DNA of 64,000 nt from Vesta saturnalis (GCA_036346205.1 JARFJB010001987.1:4309001-4373000), one strand, 5' to 3'; counted from the first letter of the stretch, positions 21,649 to 33,623 are shown. Translations and numbers: made by a program. Notes: generated by a model from the sequence alone, not told the origin.

Positions 21649-22263
21649 ATGTCAAATTTAAATTATTTAGTAGATGTTTTACATAGTGACGAGTTATTAG
21701 TAGAGTTAAGTTTTAGAAATGTTAATGGTGCGGAAAGGTTAACCGATGATGAGAAACGTAAATTACTAAGACGTAAATTAAATTTAGAAAGGATTAATCC
21801 AAATTTATTTGATTCGTACAAGAGTCGAATTTAACCAACTCATCGAACTGGAATTATTAAAAGAAAACTTCATAACATTCAATCGTTAATACATTTATTT
21901 AAACTTAAGCCTTCAAAAGGAGAATACTTAAACTTCATACTCGTTTACTGTATATTTTGAAACGCTTGAATTACATCACTTTTGATATTAAATTTTGTAT
22001 TTACACGATCAATTGTTGACTTTATGTAACGAATCTTTACAATTGATTGAATCTATGAAAACTTTGAATTGAATAATGAATTACCGTATTTAGACACTTC
22101 TAATATTTCTATGACACATAATGACAATGTTAATACTTCAGTTAGTGTTCCTGCTGAAGATTTTTCCAAATTAATAGAAAATTTACAAATTTCTAAAAGT
22201 TCTGTTCCTGTTTATAAATTAAATTTAAAATTTAATGGTAGTAGATTAGATGCGAACGTTTAA
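21649..22263 (+). pseudogene. gypsy-type gag relic
   Basis: The ATG at 21649 opens MSNLNYLVDVLHSDELLVEL, open to the TAA at 21832. A second open part (22069-22260) ends with VYKLNLKFNGSRLDANV, resembling the W-x-x-KFxG entry of the gypsy gag capsid fold (Leu for Trp here). Stops and a frame change lie between. Gag would form the retrotransposon particle. Confidence 0.55.
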
Positions 22264-22269
22264 CCTATT

Positions 22270-22801
22270 TTTGTGTTATTTGAGTGTAAATTCCATTTCT
22301 TCTCTGTTGAATTGTTTTTAATTGAAAATAGTAAGGAATGGGATGTTGAAATTCATAAAATTGCCCATGCTATTCGTAACGTGTTCATGAGTCTACGAAA
22401 TTTTCACCTTCCTTTTGGCGTTTGGTCGGACAGTTCCAATTTCTGGACATTTTATGGTCGACTAAAGGATTTTAAAGAGGATGATTTATTTATTACTAAC
22501 CGTGAACAATTAGTTCAAGATTTAGATGAACTTTCACCTGTTTTAAACTTGTTAAACAAAATGGACATGCAGCTTACGAAAAGATTCAAAATCTTACAAT
22601 TTGCGACGGCGTCCATTGAAATTAAACGTCGGCGATTAGCTTGGAAAACTAATTTTACTTCATCTGATGCGATTAGAATTATAGTCAAAATTTATTGAAG
22701 CTAAGGTTATTGAGTGTTAGGTCCAACTACATACCGATTGGCCACCTTTTGATAATAAACCATTAGGTGTTTTTCATGTTAAAGATTTAAAACCCCATTA
22801 G
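22270..22801 (+). pseudogene. gypsy integrase C-terminus relic
   Basis: Frame 22273-22698 contains SKEWDVEIHKIAHAIRNVF, the helix following the DDE core in gypsy integrases. After a frame change the terminal LGVFHVKDLKPH closes at the TAG at 22799-22801, as in the GPY/F end of many gypsy integrases. It follows the gag relic directly, showing a deletion of most of pol. Confidence 0.6.
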
Positions 22802-23852
22802 TTCTTATTATTTCTTATTCTTTCTTATTATTTTTCTATTTTAGTATGTTTGAGATTTTTACATTCTGGTTTTCTTATTTACATTTTTATTATTTTGATA
22901 ATTTTATTTTTGTGCTTATTTTCACATTATTTTATTTTTATTTTAGTGGCTTTGCAAACCACTTATTTTATTTTTGCTACATTTGTTTAGCACGATTGTT
23001 GATATTTAGATCACATCGTGCGTTTATTTTGCCGATTTTTGGGACATTAGTTCTCAGGCAGATTATCTTCTTTTATTGGATTTACAATTTGCTATTGTTA
23101 CAATAGTAAAATTTAAGATAACCATTTTGAGTTTACCTCTGATCGTTAATTTAAAGTGAATTTTCAAACTCTTAACCGTTGATAAGAAAACTAGTAATGC
23201 TTGTATACATTTTATTTTTATTTGATTTAGTTATTTTAGTTTCCTGAATTTGTTTTCGAAATTCTAGCTTTTGACTATTTCTGATTTGTCTAGTTTACTA
23301 TTCTTGGACGGTGCTTGAGGACTTCGGTTCGCCTCGTGTCAACCTCGATTAGTTCACTTCCTGATTATGACGTTTTGTTAGTTTTAGGGGGGTTGTTGTG
23401 TTCGTAAGAGTGCATCATCCTTTCCTTTGCTACCTCACCTAGATTTCGACTTATTTACAAAACGTGCGTGTTAGTTAGGGTATGTTTAATCTTGGACGAT
23501 GACTGTAGAACAACATGAAACCTGAATCTCGTGAAGGGTAGAGTGGTCTCTTGTTCTCCACGACGAATCATCCTGAGCTAATTTGCCATGGAAATAGTCG
23601 TATCTTGGATTTACCGATTTTGACTCACCGAACGTGTCTGTATTGGTTTTGTAGTTAGTCTTATTTAGAATTTTAATTTTTCCCTCTTTATTTTCACTTA
23701 CATTTTATTTAGATTTTAGGTATTAGTGTACATTTTTCTTGAATTTTAATTAGCTTTTAACATTTTTTATTTCATTAAATTTTAATAAATTCATTTATTA
23801 GCTTAGTGTTTGGACTCTCCGCTTTGGTGATCTCCGAAAATTTTAGGAGGGG

Positions 23853-25054
23853 TGTAACAACCATTTTTGTGTTGTATTAAATATACCTTAATTTAAGGTC
23901 TTTCATTCGTTCTGTTGTAAATATAAAAAAAGTTTTTAACTATTGAAATATAGGTATGAGGTAGGCAACTTAATTTGCATATCTTCATAGTGCATATTTC
24001 GGAAAGATTTATATTCCACTTCAAATTTTATTATTCTGATCATTTGATATGCGCAACGCGACATAACTTAACCCTTTGCGCAAATGCATTGCACACAACA
24101 CCTTCATCTACTTCCTAAGCCTCCATTTTGCACTTCCTGATGCACATTGCAGCAGGAAGCGTTTTGGTGGTTTTCCCTAAAATTTATGTGAAAGTGCCAT
24201 TAATTTTATGGTAAGATATCTTTAACTTGTTATACTAAAATTAAAACATTTTCTCTTTTCAGGCAACTTAACTTGACTTGACTTTACTTTTTATTTTTTT
24301 ACTGCACTTTTTACTTTTTTTACTTCGATTTACAATTTAATTACATTATAAGTACGCATTTAATTTTACGATTGCAATTTTACATTGAAAATTTCAAGAA
24401 ATGCAATAAATGGATTTTTAAATTTCACGAAGATTAATTTATTATAAGAAAATTCGTTTTGGGTGTGGCTGATAACAAAAGCATTGTTATTGCAATAATT
24501 GGCAACATTGACAGATGGATTACGTCATCTTGGTTTACATTACTGCATCATGTTTATAATACCAGGGATCCTCAAGAAGATTTTGTATATATTATACAGG
24601 TATAAATGTTGAATGATTATTTTAGTATTTTAAGGTTTTACAATTAGTTTTAAGAAATATTTTATTTAATCATCTCACATTCTGTCCATAAACATAATTG
24701 TATATTTTTATTGTTTTACATTTTGATCAAATTTTTATTGTTAACAAACTCGGTTTAGTTATTCGGGTATAATAATTAAAAAATAACTTGGTGCCGAGAT
24801 CATTTTATTAGTTTTACTTTTCATTTTTAGTATTTATGGTAAGTGAAAATAACATAGCAGATTTAGTGGTAATCAGCAAATCATAAGAATGAACCACCCT
24901 ATTTAATCTACCGATTTGAGTCAAAGGCACTATTAGTGGTGAATGGTTGTGTCTCCAGTCAGTTTGACGATTTGTGTTAGGAGAATTTATTTCATTATAT
25001 TTATTTTACATTTATTTCTATTTATTACGATTACCAGTCGACCACTTTATTACA
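23853..25054 (+). repeat. 3' LTR of gypsy-type element
   Basis: 1202 bp, starting TGTAACAACCATTTTTGTG and ending TTTATTACA. The same family recurs at 33696-34839. Both copies contain a GTAAG...TTTCAG-like intron-like stretch about 370-400 bp in. Confidence 0.7.
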
Positions 25055-26108
25055 ATTTTTAGCTGTGATACAACCACCTTTAGCGAGGACGCGAACCAGC
25101 TATCATCTGACAAGGTGAAATTGCAAGTCTAGTTACTTTTCTAGTGACTTTTTTCGAATCTAATAGCTTTTCTAGTGACTTTTTGGGTTAGGATCGGCCT
25201 TGTATAACTACTTGTGATTTTAAAATATTTATATTTCTAAATATGTTTATTATTTGATTACTGTTAAAACTACATAATTATACACTTCAGAGACTACAAT
25301 AATTCATATGCATGCATTAAAGAACTGTTGAATGTAATTCAAGCACTGTATTACCCAGAAAGAAATTTTTGATGGTTGTAAACGAGGCCTATGCGCAGTT
25401 AGTAGCACGCACCTACAAATGTGTAGGAGGAGCGTTTACTGAATCTGTTCGTTAAACGGAGTTTAGGTTAGACAAAGGAGCATTTTCATAATCATATTAA
25501 GACAAAAATTACAACAAGCATTTATAGGTCATCTCTTTGAATGCGTTTAAACAGTCGATAACATTCGTCGGTTACTCAAAATGCACTTGAAATTTTAACC
25601 ATACTTTTTCGATGTATACTTAAATGTGCGATGGCAAAATAAACGTTTTATTTAGCTAGGTGCATGTATCGATGACGTAGGTCAATTCTTTGGTGGCAAA
25701 GATAATACGTCTAAAATAACCGTGCTAAAATGAAACAAGCGCCAATATATAAAATGTTCACGCATGCGCATAATGTGTGTAAAAGTTATTTGCTATGGCT
25801 AGACGGCAGACGCACATGATCTTCGCGAATAGTTAAATGATACAGAGATACAGATACAGAGTCCAAGGTGTGGTCCTGAATCGGCCATTAAACACTGGCT
25901 TGTTACAGTATTTACAAAAGAGAGTAAGAAGTAATGTTATACATGTTGGTCATATAATTTGTCCCATATTTCTCAGCAATATATGCATTTATTTAAATAA
26001 TGTGGCTTATTAAGCTCATTCATCTGTGTGTAGTAATCTTTAGTTATGTGCTGAAATGCTTTTTCGTAAAAACAATGTAACATTTGAAAACCTTGTGAAT
26101 AGTTCAAA
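25055..26108. other. Outer part of right arm, no gene
   Basis: The first 50 bp continue the terminal block. The rest holds no supported gene and does not match 8540-9480 of the left arm. Confidence 0.5.
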
Positions 26109-28600
26109 ATGTCAGTTGAACTTAAAAGTAGAATTAAATTGGAACCTAAAGAAGAAGAACCAATCGTGTTATTCCTTAATCAAGAACAAGTCATAATAAA
26201 TAATGATATAAAACAAGAAATTTGTTTGAGTTATAATAATAGCAAATGTGAACTATCAGACACTTCTGGGACCAAAAAGGCATGCTACATGATATTAATA
26301 CGGGTAACGTCAATTTAATCAAATAAACTCTTCACATTTATTAGATGGATACAATTCATGTGACTATTCCACAACCTTTAAAAACAATTTAGAACATTAC
26401 AATTATAAATGTGATCAATGTGATTATTCAGCACATACAAATGGTTTAACTCTACATCAATTAAAACACACTGTAAATATTAAACATAAATTTTATTTTT
26501 TCAAATGTGACCAATGTGATTATTCATCAAACTATAAGTGCTATTTAAAAGATCATCATTAAAACACAATTCAAGTACTAATTACAAATGTGATCAATGT
26601 GATTACTCATCAGTATTGAAGCACAGTTTAAAACAACATCCATTAAAACACACACAAGCAATAATTATAAATGTGATCATTGTGATCATTCAACAATATG
26701 AAGCATAGTTTAAAACAACATGTGTTAAGACATACGTCAAGTACTGATTACAAATATACTCAATGTGATTATTCCTCAAAATTGCAGCGCAATTTAAGAA
26801 AACATTAATTGAAACATACTTCAACTACTAATTACAAATGTGATCAATGTGATTACTCATCAGTATTGAAGCACTGTTTAAAACAACATCAATTAAAACA
26901 CACACAAGTAATAATTATAAATGTGATCATTGTGATCATTCAACAATATGGAAGCATAGTTTAAAACAACATGTGTTAAGACATACCTCAAGTACTGATT
27001 ACAAATATACTCAATGTGATTATTCCTCAAAATTGCAGCGCAATTTAAGAAAACATCAATTGAAACATACTTCAACTACTAATTACAAATGTGATCAATG
27101 TGATTACTCATCAGTATTGAAGCACTGTTTAAAACAACATCAATTAAAACACACACCAAGTAATAATTATAAATGTGATCATTGTGATCATTCAACAATA
27201 TGGAAGCATAGTTTAAAACAACAGACATACCTCAAGTACTAATTACAAATGTAATCAATGTGACTATTCCTCAAAATTGCAGCACAATTTAAGAAAACAT
27301 CAATTGAAACACACTTTAACTACTAATTACCAATGTAATCAATGTGATTATTCCTCAAAATTGCAGCGCAATTTAAGAAAACATCAATTGAGACACACTT
27401 CAAGTACTAATTACCAATGTAATCAATGTGATTATTCCTCAAAATTGCAGCGCAATTTAAGAAAACATCAATTGAAACACACTTCAACTACTAATTACAA
27501 ATATGATCAATGTGATTACTCATCAGTATTGAAGCACTGTTTAAAACAACATCAATTAAAACACACACCAAGTAATAATTATAAATGTGATCATTGTGAT
27601 CATTCAACAATATGGAAGCATAGTTTAAAACAACATGTGTTAAGACATACCTCAAGTACTAATTACAAATGTAATCAATGTGATTATTCCTCAAAATTGC
27701 AGCACAATTTAAGAAAACATCAATTGAAACACACTTCAACTACTAATTACCAATGTAATCAATGTGATTATTCCTCAAAATTGCAGCACATTTAAGAAAA
27801 CATCAATTGAAACACACTTCAAGTACTAATTAAATGTAATCAATGTGATTATTCCTCAAAATTGCAGCGCAATTTAAGAAAACATCAATTGAAACACACT
27901 TCAATTACTAATTACAAATGTGATCAATGTGATTTCTCATCAGTATTGAAGCACAGCTTAAAACAACATCAATTAAAACACACACCAAGTAATAATTATA
28001 AATGTGATCATTGTGATCATTCAACAATATGGAAGCATAATTTAAAACAACATGTGTTAAGACATACCTCAAGTACTAATTACAAATGTAATCAATGTGA
28101 TTATTCCTCAAAATTGCAGCACAATTTAAGAAAACATCAATTGAAACACACTTCAAGTACTAATTACAAATGTAATCAATGTGATTATTCATCAAAATTG
28201 AACAGCAATTTAAACAACATCAATTATTAGTGCACACCTCAAATACTAATTATAAATGTGATCATTGTGACTTTTCCACAAAATTGAAGGGCACTTTAAA
28301 AAACATGTATTAATACACACTAATAACTAATTACAAATGTGATCAATGTGATTATTCGTCAATATGGAAGCACAGTTTAAAACAACATCAATTAAAGCAC
28401 ACTTCAAGTGCTAATTATAAATGTGATTCAATACATTATCTTAATCGAAGTTGAAGGCCAATATAAAACAACATCTGTTACGACACAAATCAAGTGCTAA
28501 ATACAAATGTGCTCAATGTGATTATTCATCAAAATGAAAAGCAATTTAAAACATCAATTAAGACACACTTAAAGAAATGGTCAGTGTGGTTATTCATGAA
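26109..28600 (+). pseudogene. Polydactyl C2H2 zinc-finger gene with tandemly expanded fingers
   Basis: The leader at 26109 (MSVELKSRIKLEPKEEEPIV) is a clear homologue of the leader at 8538. After a stop at 26316 the frame changes several times, and fingers begin near 26405 (YKCDQCDYSAHTNGL). More than 20 finger units of 84 bp follow to about 28560. Three finger types recur: CDYSSKLQRNLRKHQLKH, CDYSSVLKHCLKQHQLKH and CDHSTIWKHSLKQHVLRH, with linkers TSTTN, TPSNN and TSSTN. They form higher-order blocks of 3 to 5 fingers (252-420 bp). The longest open parts are 27277-27795 and 27862-28230. Frameshifts (for example near 26560, 26695, 26910, 27220, 27788, 27832 and 28200) disrupt the chain. In the nucleus such a protein would bind DNA; here it is disabled or badly misassembled. 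Confidence 0.75.
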
Positions 28601-28689
28601 AAGCGGAACACAGTTTTCAAAAAGGTGAAAAATTGATTCGTATCAACATAATAACAATGTTAAAGACTAAAATGAAAATATGGAGAAAA

Positions 28690-30345
28690 CAACATTATTA
28701 TTTAGGTACAATTTGGAAGAGTCTGTTCTTAAGATTCTGCTGAATGGAAAGCCGAGGGCATGAGCACGGTGTCAACCTTTATTAACCTTGAAATTCCATG
28801 TCGACTAGCTAAGAAATCTGATAAGCCTAGACCTTTAAAAATTATCTTTAACGAGAATGATGTAATTCTTGTTCCTAAAACAAACGTGAAATGAAGGCTA
28901 TGTTAGGAATTGCAGGATAAACAAAGGACATACTCGTGTGTACAGTATACTGTAAAATACATTAGTAAAAATCCTAGTTTTTAAAGTTAGTGCTAATCGA
29001 ACAAAAACTAGTAAGTTTCCAATACCACAATATTTATTATGTAAATGTCAGATGGTTATGTACTGAAAGTAAAGAATTTTATTCAAATATACTCATATCT
29101 AACTATGATTGTAATTATTTAACAGAAATCTGGCTTTACGAGAGTATTTCTAATGCGGAATTATGTCCAAATTATTTTACAAGTTATACAAAAAGAAGGT
29201 GGGGCTATTTTGGCAATTAATAATAAATTTGAGTGTGAACAACTTCATTTTCAAAGCCAAGAACTCCCAAATTGAGGTGGTCTACAAAATTAAACTGGAT
29301 TTGTAGTACTACTCTGTATATATTTCCCAAACTTGCATCCTGAAGGTTATTTAAATTTTTTCAAGCGCCCAATTATTTCTAGAATCAGTCATGTGCTCAT
29401 TGCCAGAGATTTTAACATTCCAGAATATGCTGATAGTGTATGTTTCAATTTAATTATGAATGACAGGATTAACTGATTAAATAACTACCTGAGTTTTTCT
29501 GATTCTGTCCTAAATAATACAATTAGAAATTTATATTCCAAAATACTGACTTAGTAATCTCGTCGAAGGAATAGTATGTAATGTTTACCAGGAAATTGGC
29601 CCAATTATGAATTCAGACAGCTATCATCCAGCCATTTGTACTGTATTGTACTGTACTGTACTTACCCTGGACATTCAACTTGTACTTTTCCGAATATAGA
29701 TAAATCTTTTATAATTTTAACAGAGCTAATTATATTAAGTTATACAATGGTATTGTGGTAGAAAACTGGAATGAGATATGTTTATGGGATGATGTGGGCA
29801 GAGCTTGTGTCGTTTTAATGGTACATTTAATTAATTGATGAGTATCTTCCAAAACAGGAAAACCATTAAACCCAAAATACCCTCCTTGGTATTCTGAGCA
29901 TGTGCAACTTATGGTTAACAATAAACCTAGGCCTTGTACACTTGTTAACATCCTGTTATATTATGCTTGTTAATAACAAAGGTACCCAATTTCAAAACCT
30001 ATTTGCAGGCAAGATGTAAAACTAGGAATATGTTTAAAATAGCCAAAATACAGTACTTGATAGAGAATAATCTACAAAAGGATCCAAAAGATTTTGGTCT
30101 TATATTAATGCTCGTAAAATATATTTCGTGTTATGAGAAAATGGTACTAAATCCACTAAATCAAATGTAATTGTGAATTAGTTTATGTTTATTTTAAATC
30201 AAGTTGATGAATTCTTGGTATAAAATATTTAGAACAGATGAATAATAAAATCGCATGGGACTGGATAATATTCCAACATTCTTACTAGAGGGCTATGCAT
30301 ATGTACTGTTTCATCCTTTATGTTATATTTTTAATTTAATATTAC
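28690..30345 (+). mobile_element. Jockey-type non-LTR retrotransposon fragment (right copy)
   Basis: Decayed coding sequence in the + direction. It comprises an ORF1-like tail (EGMSTVSTFIN, VILVPKTN; 28750-28890), an apurinic-endonuclease-like domain (NCNYLTEIWLYESISN, GAILAINN-type strand near 29205, GDFNIPEYADS-like near 29410, DSYHPAIC near 29620) and the linker to the reverse transcriptase (PWYSEHVQLMVN near 29895, VPNFKTYLQARCKTRNMF at 29979). The reverse transcriptase core is absent and homology with the left copy stops near 30345. Many stops. Confidence 0.7.
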
Positions 30346-30410
30346 ACAGGTATATTTTCATCACGTTGGAAGATATCATTATACCAATGAACAGTATTGT
30401 GACATGTTAA

Positions 30411-30617
30411 TCACTTATGCCTTGGCATTTTAAAGTTCAAGACATTCACTGCAACACTTAGATCCCGTGAAATTTCTCGAGTACTTAATGTCGGTGTGTC
30501 ATCTATCATATCCAAAATGTCTTCTTCTACACGTACACATGCCCTTGTTTGGGTGCCAAAGACTATCTTTAAATTAGAATTGTGAACTAGTACCAGTGGT
30601 TTTCCACAAGTGGGCAA
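30411..30617 (-). pseudogene. mariner-type transposase helix-turn-helix scrap
   Basis: The minus frame contains VEEDILDMIDDTPTLSTREI followed by SRDLSVA, the second HTH of a mariner/Tc1-type transposase. The recognition helix and everything downstream are lost. A terminal-repeat-like string (TTTTGGGACAACC) lies at about 30872. Confidence 0.45.
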
Positions 30618-30881
30618 TTATTTTTAAAATAATGTAGTTTAGTTATTATTGGATTTGGCCTGTTAGTTTACTAAGAAAAATTGTTCAGTTTAGCGTCCTC
30701 TATTAGCACTTTCAGTTAACTGCATAAGTTAATATAAAAATAATAAATATACCTAATGTTAAAAGCTAAGAGCTGTAACTTCTTCAGGAAGCACATTTGT
30801 ACTAAGGCATGTTCGGTTTAATCGATCCCATTTGACATAAAGAAGCTGTAGTTAAGCTGTGTCGCTATACTTTTGGGACAA

Positions 30882-30884
<3 letters not shown>

Positions 30885-30947
<63 letters not shown>
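30885..30947. repeat. (TA)n microsatellite
   Basis: About 31 TA units between the mariner scrap and a minisatellite. Confidence 0.95.
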
Positions 30948-30950
<3 letters not shown>

Positions 30951-30957
30951 GATCAAC

Positions 30958-31185
30958 CTCTATCACAGAAAACATTCATTAGTCTTTACACCACTAGATG
31001 GCACCAGAAACAACCCTAATTAGTGAAATATACCGCTAAGCGCCGCCATCTCTATTACAGAAAACATTCGCTAGTTTAAAAATATACCACTAGATGGTGC
31101 CACAAACGAAATCCTAATTAGCTCTAGAAATGTAACGCTAGGTGGATTACAGAAAATATTCATTAGTTCATACACAACCAGATGG
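30958..31185. repeat. ~92-bp minisatellite, 2.5 units
   Basis: Units start TAT(C/T)ACAGAAAACATTC near 30961, 31053 and 31145 and contain ACCACTAGATGG(C/T)(A/G)CCA. The spacing is about 92 bp. Confidence 0.7.
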
Positions 31186-31199
31186 CTATACAAATTCAA

Positions 31200-31680
31200 A
31201 TTTCGCAACAAGGGTCACGACAGGAGGGCGCAACCTAACACAAGTTCTTGTATTTGTCTTATAAGATACCATTAGGGTCCCCTTATTAGAATACTATTTC
31301 CAGCCAGACATGGGGGCAAGGCAGGTGTGAAGGTCCGCAAGTTGCGCAGCCCTACATCTGTATTACAAGTTAGTATGATACCCTCATTACAATACAAATT
31401 CATATTTCCAGCCATAACCTGCAGAGACTTAAATACAAATTCAAATTTTCCCAATGGGGCCAAGACAAGGAGCATAGCCCGAGAATAAGTTGCGCTGCCC
31501 TACACCTGTCTTATAAGTTAGCATTAGGCTTATTATACTATAAATACAAAATTTCCGCCAAGGGTACCACGACAATACACGATGGCCCCTGAACAAGTTC
31601 AGATCATAAGGAAGACCGAGAACAAGTTGCGACGCCCTACACCTGTCTTACAATCTCGGTTATATTCGGGAGGGTTGAGT
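31200..31680. repeat. 130-160 bp imperfect tandem repeat, ~4 units
   Basis: The string AAGTTGCG(C)(A/T)GCCCTACA(T/C)CTGT recurs near 31339, 31497 and 31624, with a worn copy near 31240. A 63-codon frame at 31582 (MAPEQVQIIRKTENKLRRP...) runs out of the last unit. It may be chance, although its last part (SEDRRNNFRRKPRVTEFYLH) is oddly non-repetitive. Confidence 0.55.
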
Positions 31681-32157
31681 GAGGATCGCCGAAACAACTT
31701 TCGCCGAAAGCCTCGCGTCACGGAATTTTACCTACATGAAGATGACTTTTCTCAAGGTAAAATCGTTATATAAAAACCCAGTCAGAATTACATTTAAAAC
31801 ATGGTTTGTAAATCAAAACTAATTATGTAACTTTAATTACTCATTTATATTTATAATGTTGAAGGTTTCAATCTCGAGGTCGTTATTCAGATATTGAAAG
31901 AATCAGGGTTAGCTCAAAAAAGAAAATTATCGCACGCGTGGTTCGTTTTTAAAATACTCCATTCACGATACGTATCTCATTTTCATTTTTGTTTTTTAGA
32001 TAAAACTTGACAGTTTTTCTTAATTGTCCGATGCATTTACAGAAGGCGTATGCTACCCGATAAATGTCTTCGATATATCACCTTTATATGAATAGTACAA
32101 GGACTCCTTTTAATAACCTTGCAGTTAATGCAAAAGGTGATTAGAAACATACTTTAA

Positions 32158-32280
32158 CAGTCGACCTTTCAATAGTTGATAACACTATTAAAATGAAACG
32201 TGAACGATCTATATGTTTCTAACCATTAATATATATGCGCAACAATTCAATAGTGTTATCAACTATTGGAGGTCGACTGT
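32158..32280. mobile_element. 123-bp MITE
   Basis: Near-perfect terminal inverted repeats of about 33 bp (ACAGTCGACCTTTCAATAGT... and ...ACTATTGGAGGTCGACTGT) enclose about 55 bp. The ACAGT...ACTGT ends resemble Tc1/mariner termini. Confidence 0.75.
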
Positions 32281-32419
32281 AACTTTATATGGAATGCAAG
32301 GTGAAGGTCGTCTTAATCGTGTGTTGTCGTTATAAATTCGTATGTAGGTAGAAGGTTACAGCAAACACACTTGAAATTAAAAGAAAATGTAATAACATTT
32401 TTAGGATAATTATGCAATC

Positions 32420-33030
32420 GCTTTTATAATAAATCCTATTACGAAAAATCACATTGTAAAACAAAAAACAGTTATCTATATCAGAATTACGTTTCGTGTC
32501 AGGTAAATTAATTAATTAATACATGTTTAACCTCGGATATTGAAAAAAATTAGAGATAACGCTTAAATTGCATAGAACATAATCGATATGTTTTAAGTTA
32601 AACTGGCACTAATAGATATTAATAGTAATAAACAATTCATAGGAATCTAAACAGTTCGTGGAAATATGAAGAATGCTATTGCTAAACAAGGTCAAATTCT
32701 TGGAAATAGCAAAATAAGCATCTTAACCGATCTTATCCAATCTTACACGATTCTACCCGAACTTATCCAGTCTTACACGATCCTATCCGAAGCCGACAAG
32801 GTAATTACTCGTTTAATTATGTATAATGTTGAAGGTGATATTTTCTATAAGTAAAATAAGTATGTTGTAAATAAAATAGGTCTTAACAAATGTAATAATA
32901 ATTTTCAATAACAATTATTGATGCCTCTTTATAATAAACCATATTACGAAAACACATTGTAGAAACAGTTATCTATGTCAGAATTACGTTTAAACTTCAG
33001 ATAGAAATTAACTAATTATCTCGGTGATAG
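32420..33030. repeat. Direct repeat pair ~510 bp apart
   Basis: The stretch 32421-32500 (TTTATAATAAATCCTATTACG, ACAGTTATCTATATCAGAAT) recurs at about 32930-33010 with about 85% identity. Confidence 0.55.
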
Positions 33031-33384
33031 CTTAAAAGCCAGATATATACATGTACGTAAAATATGTAGTTTATTATCGTTTACATCCAGTCGCGAAACC
33101 GTGCATTCACTTTTGTATAACAACAAGTTGATTAACTGCTTATGGAATACCATTAACTGTTCATTATTATAATAGAATTTAACAGCGTATTTAAAATCAA
33201 AATGTATATGCTACCTTTATCTTGATTAGCTTCTTTTTAATATCAAAAATGATCCTACCGGCTGAACTGAAAAAGGCTCTTAGTACAACCAAAATTTTTG
33301 AATTTCACGGTGTTGTTATCATGGTTGCCCTAGATGTTTCAAGCATAGGCGAAACATACCTTTACCAGATAATACATCGGAGAC

Positions 33385-33623
33385 GCTCGAATATCGTTAT
33401 GAAGCTACTATAGCAACATCAAATAGAATAAAAGAGTTGGTATATACAGTAAACGAGACGTGGAATGTGATTTTCGACGAGCGATGTCGGAAGAAATGTT
33501 TAATTATACAGAAACGCACCCAAAGGTGAAGGAAGAAAATATGTTGATTTTACGTCCCTATACCCTTATATTAATCAGTACGGTAAATATCCCTGGGTCA
33601 CCGCACCGTGTATACTGGCTTAG
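33385..33623 (+). pseudogene. Type B DNA polymerase fragment of a second lineage
   Basis: The frame near 33388 reads RYEATIATSNRIKELVYTVN, then ETWNVIFDERC. In another frame 33540-33620 reads YVDFTSLYPYINQYGKYPW and ends at the TAG at 33621. This is polymerase B motif A (DxxSLYPxIN) with the preceding region that ends in a WxCEFD-like string. It differs from the motif A of the central Polinton (YYDVNSLYRATM), so it is not a copy of that gene. The rest of the polymerase is not detectable. The source could be another Polinton/Maverick group or another virus-derived polymerase. Confidence 0.6.

Larger units (their letters stand above)
21384..25054 (+). mobile_element. Ty3/gypsy-type LTR retrotransposon, internally deleted
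   Basis: In order: a 3' piece of LTR (21384-21475), a leader, gag relic, integrase C-terminus, a long noncoding stretch, the polypurine tract AGGAGGGG (23845-23852) and a complete 3' LTR (23853-25054, TG...CA). Protease, reverse transcriptase, RNase H and most of the integrase are missing between about 22263 and 22270. The left flank ends GGCTATTT and the right flank starts ATTTTTAGC, which fits a 4-5 bp target duplication within the terminal block. Confidence 0.75.
20518..30345. repeat. Large inverted duplication, right arm
   Basis: Mirror of 5515-10565. It is longer because of a 3.67 kb LTR element inserted in the terminal block and about 1.3 kb of additional zinc-finger units. Confidence 0.8.

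Noticed and set aside
22846..23106. Hydrophobic Phe/Leu/Tyr-rich frame of 86 codons
   Set aside because: Composition follows from a T-rich noncoding stretch of the LTR element. There is no conserved motif and no sensible start context.
5515..30345. Palindrome as a pure assembly artefact
   Set aside because: The arms differ by many substitutions, indels, an LTR insertion and finger number, which a folded duplicate would not show. A misjoin of two true loci remains possible.
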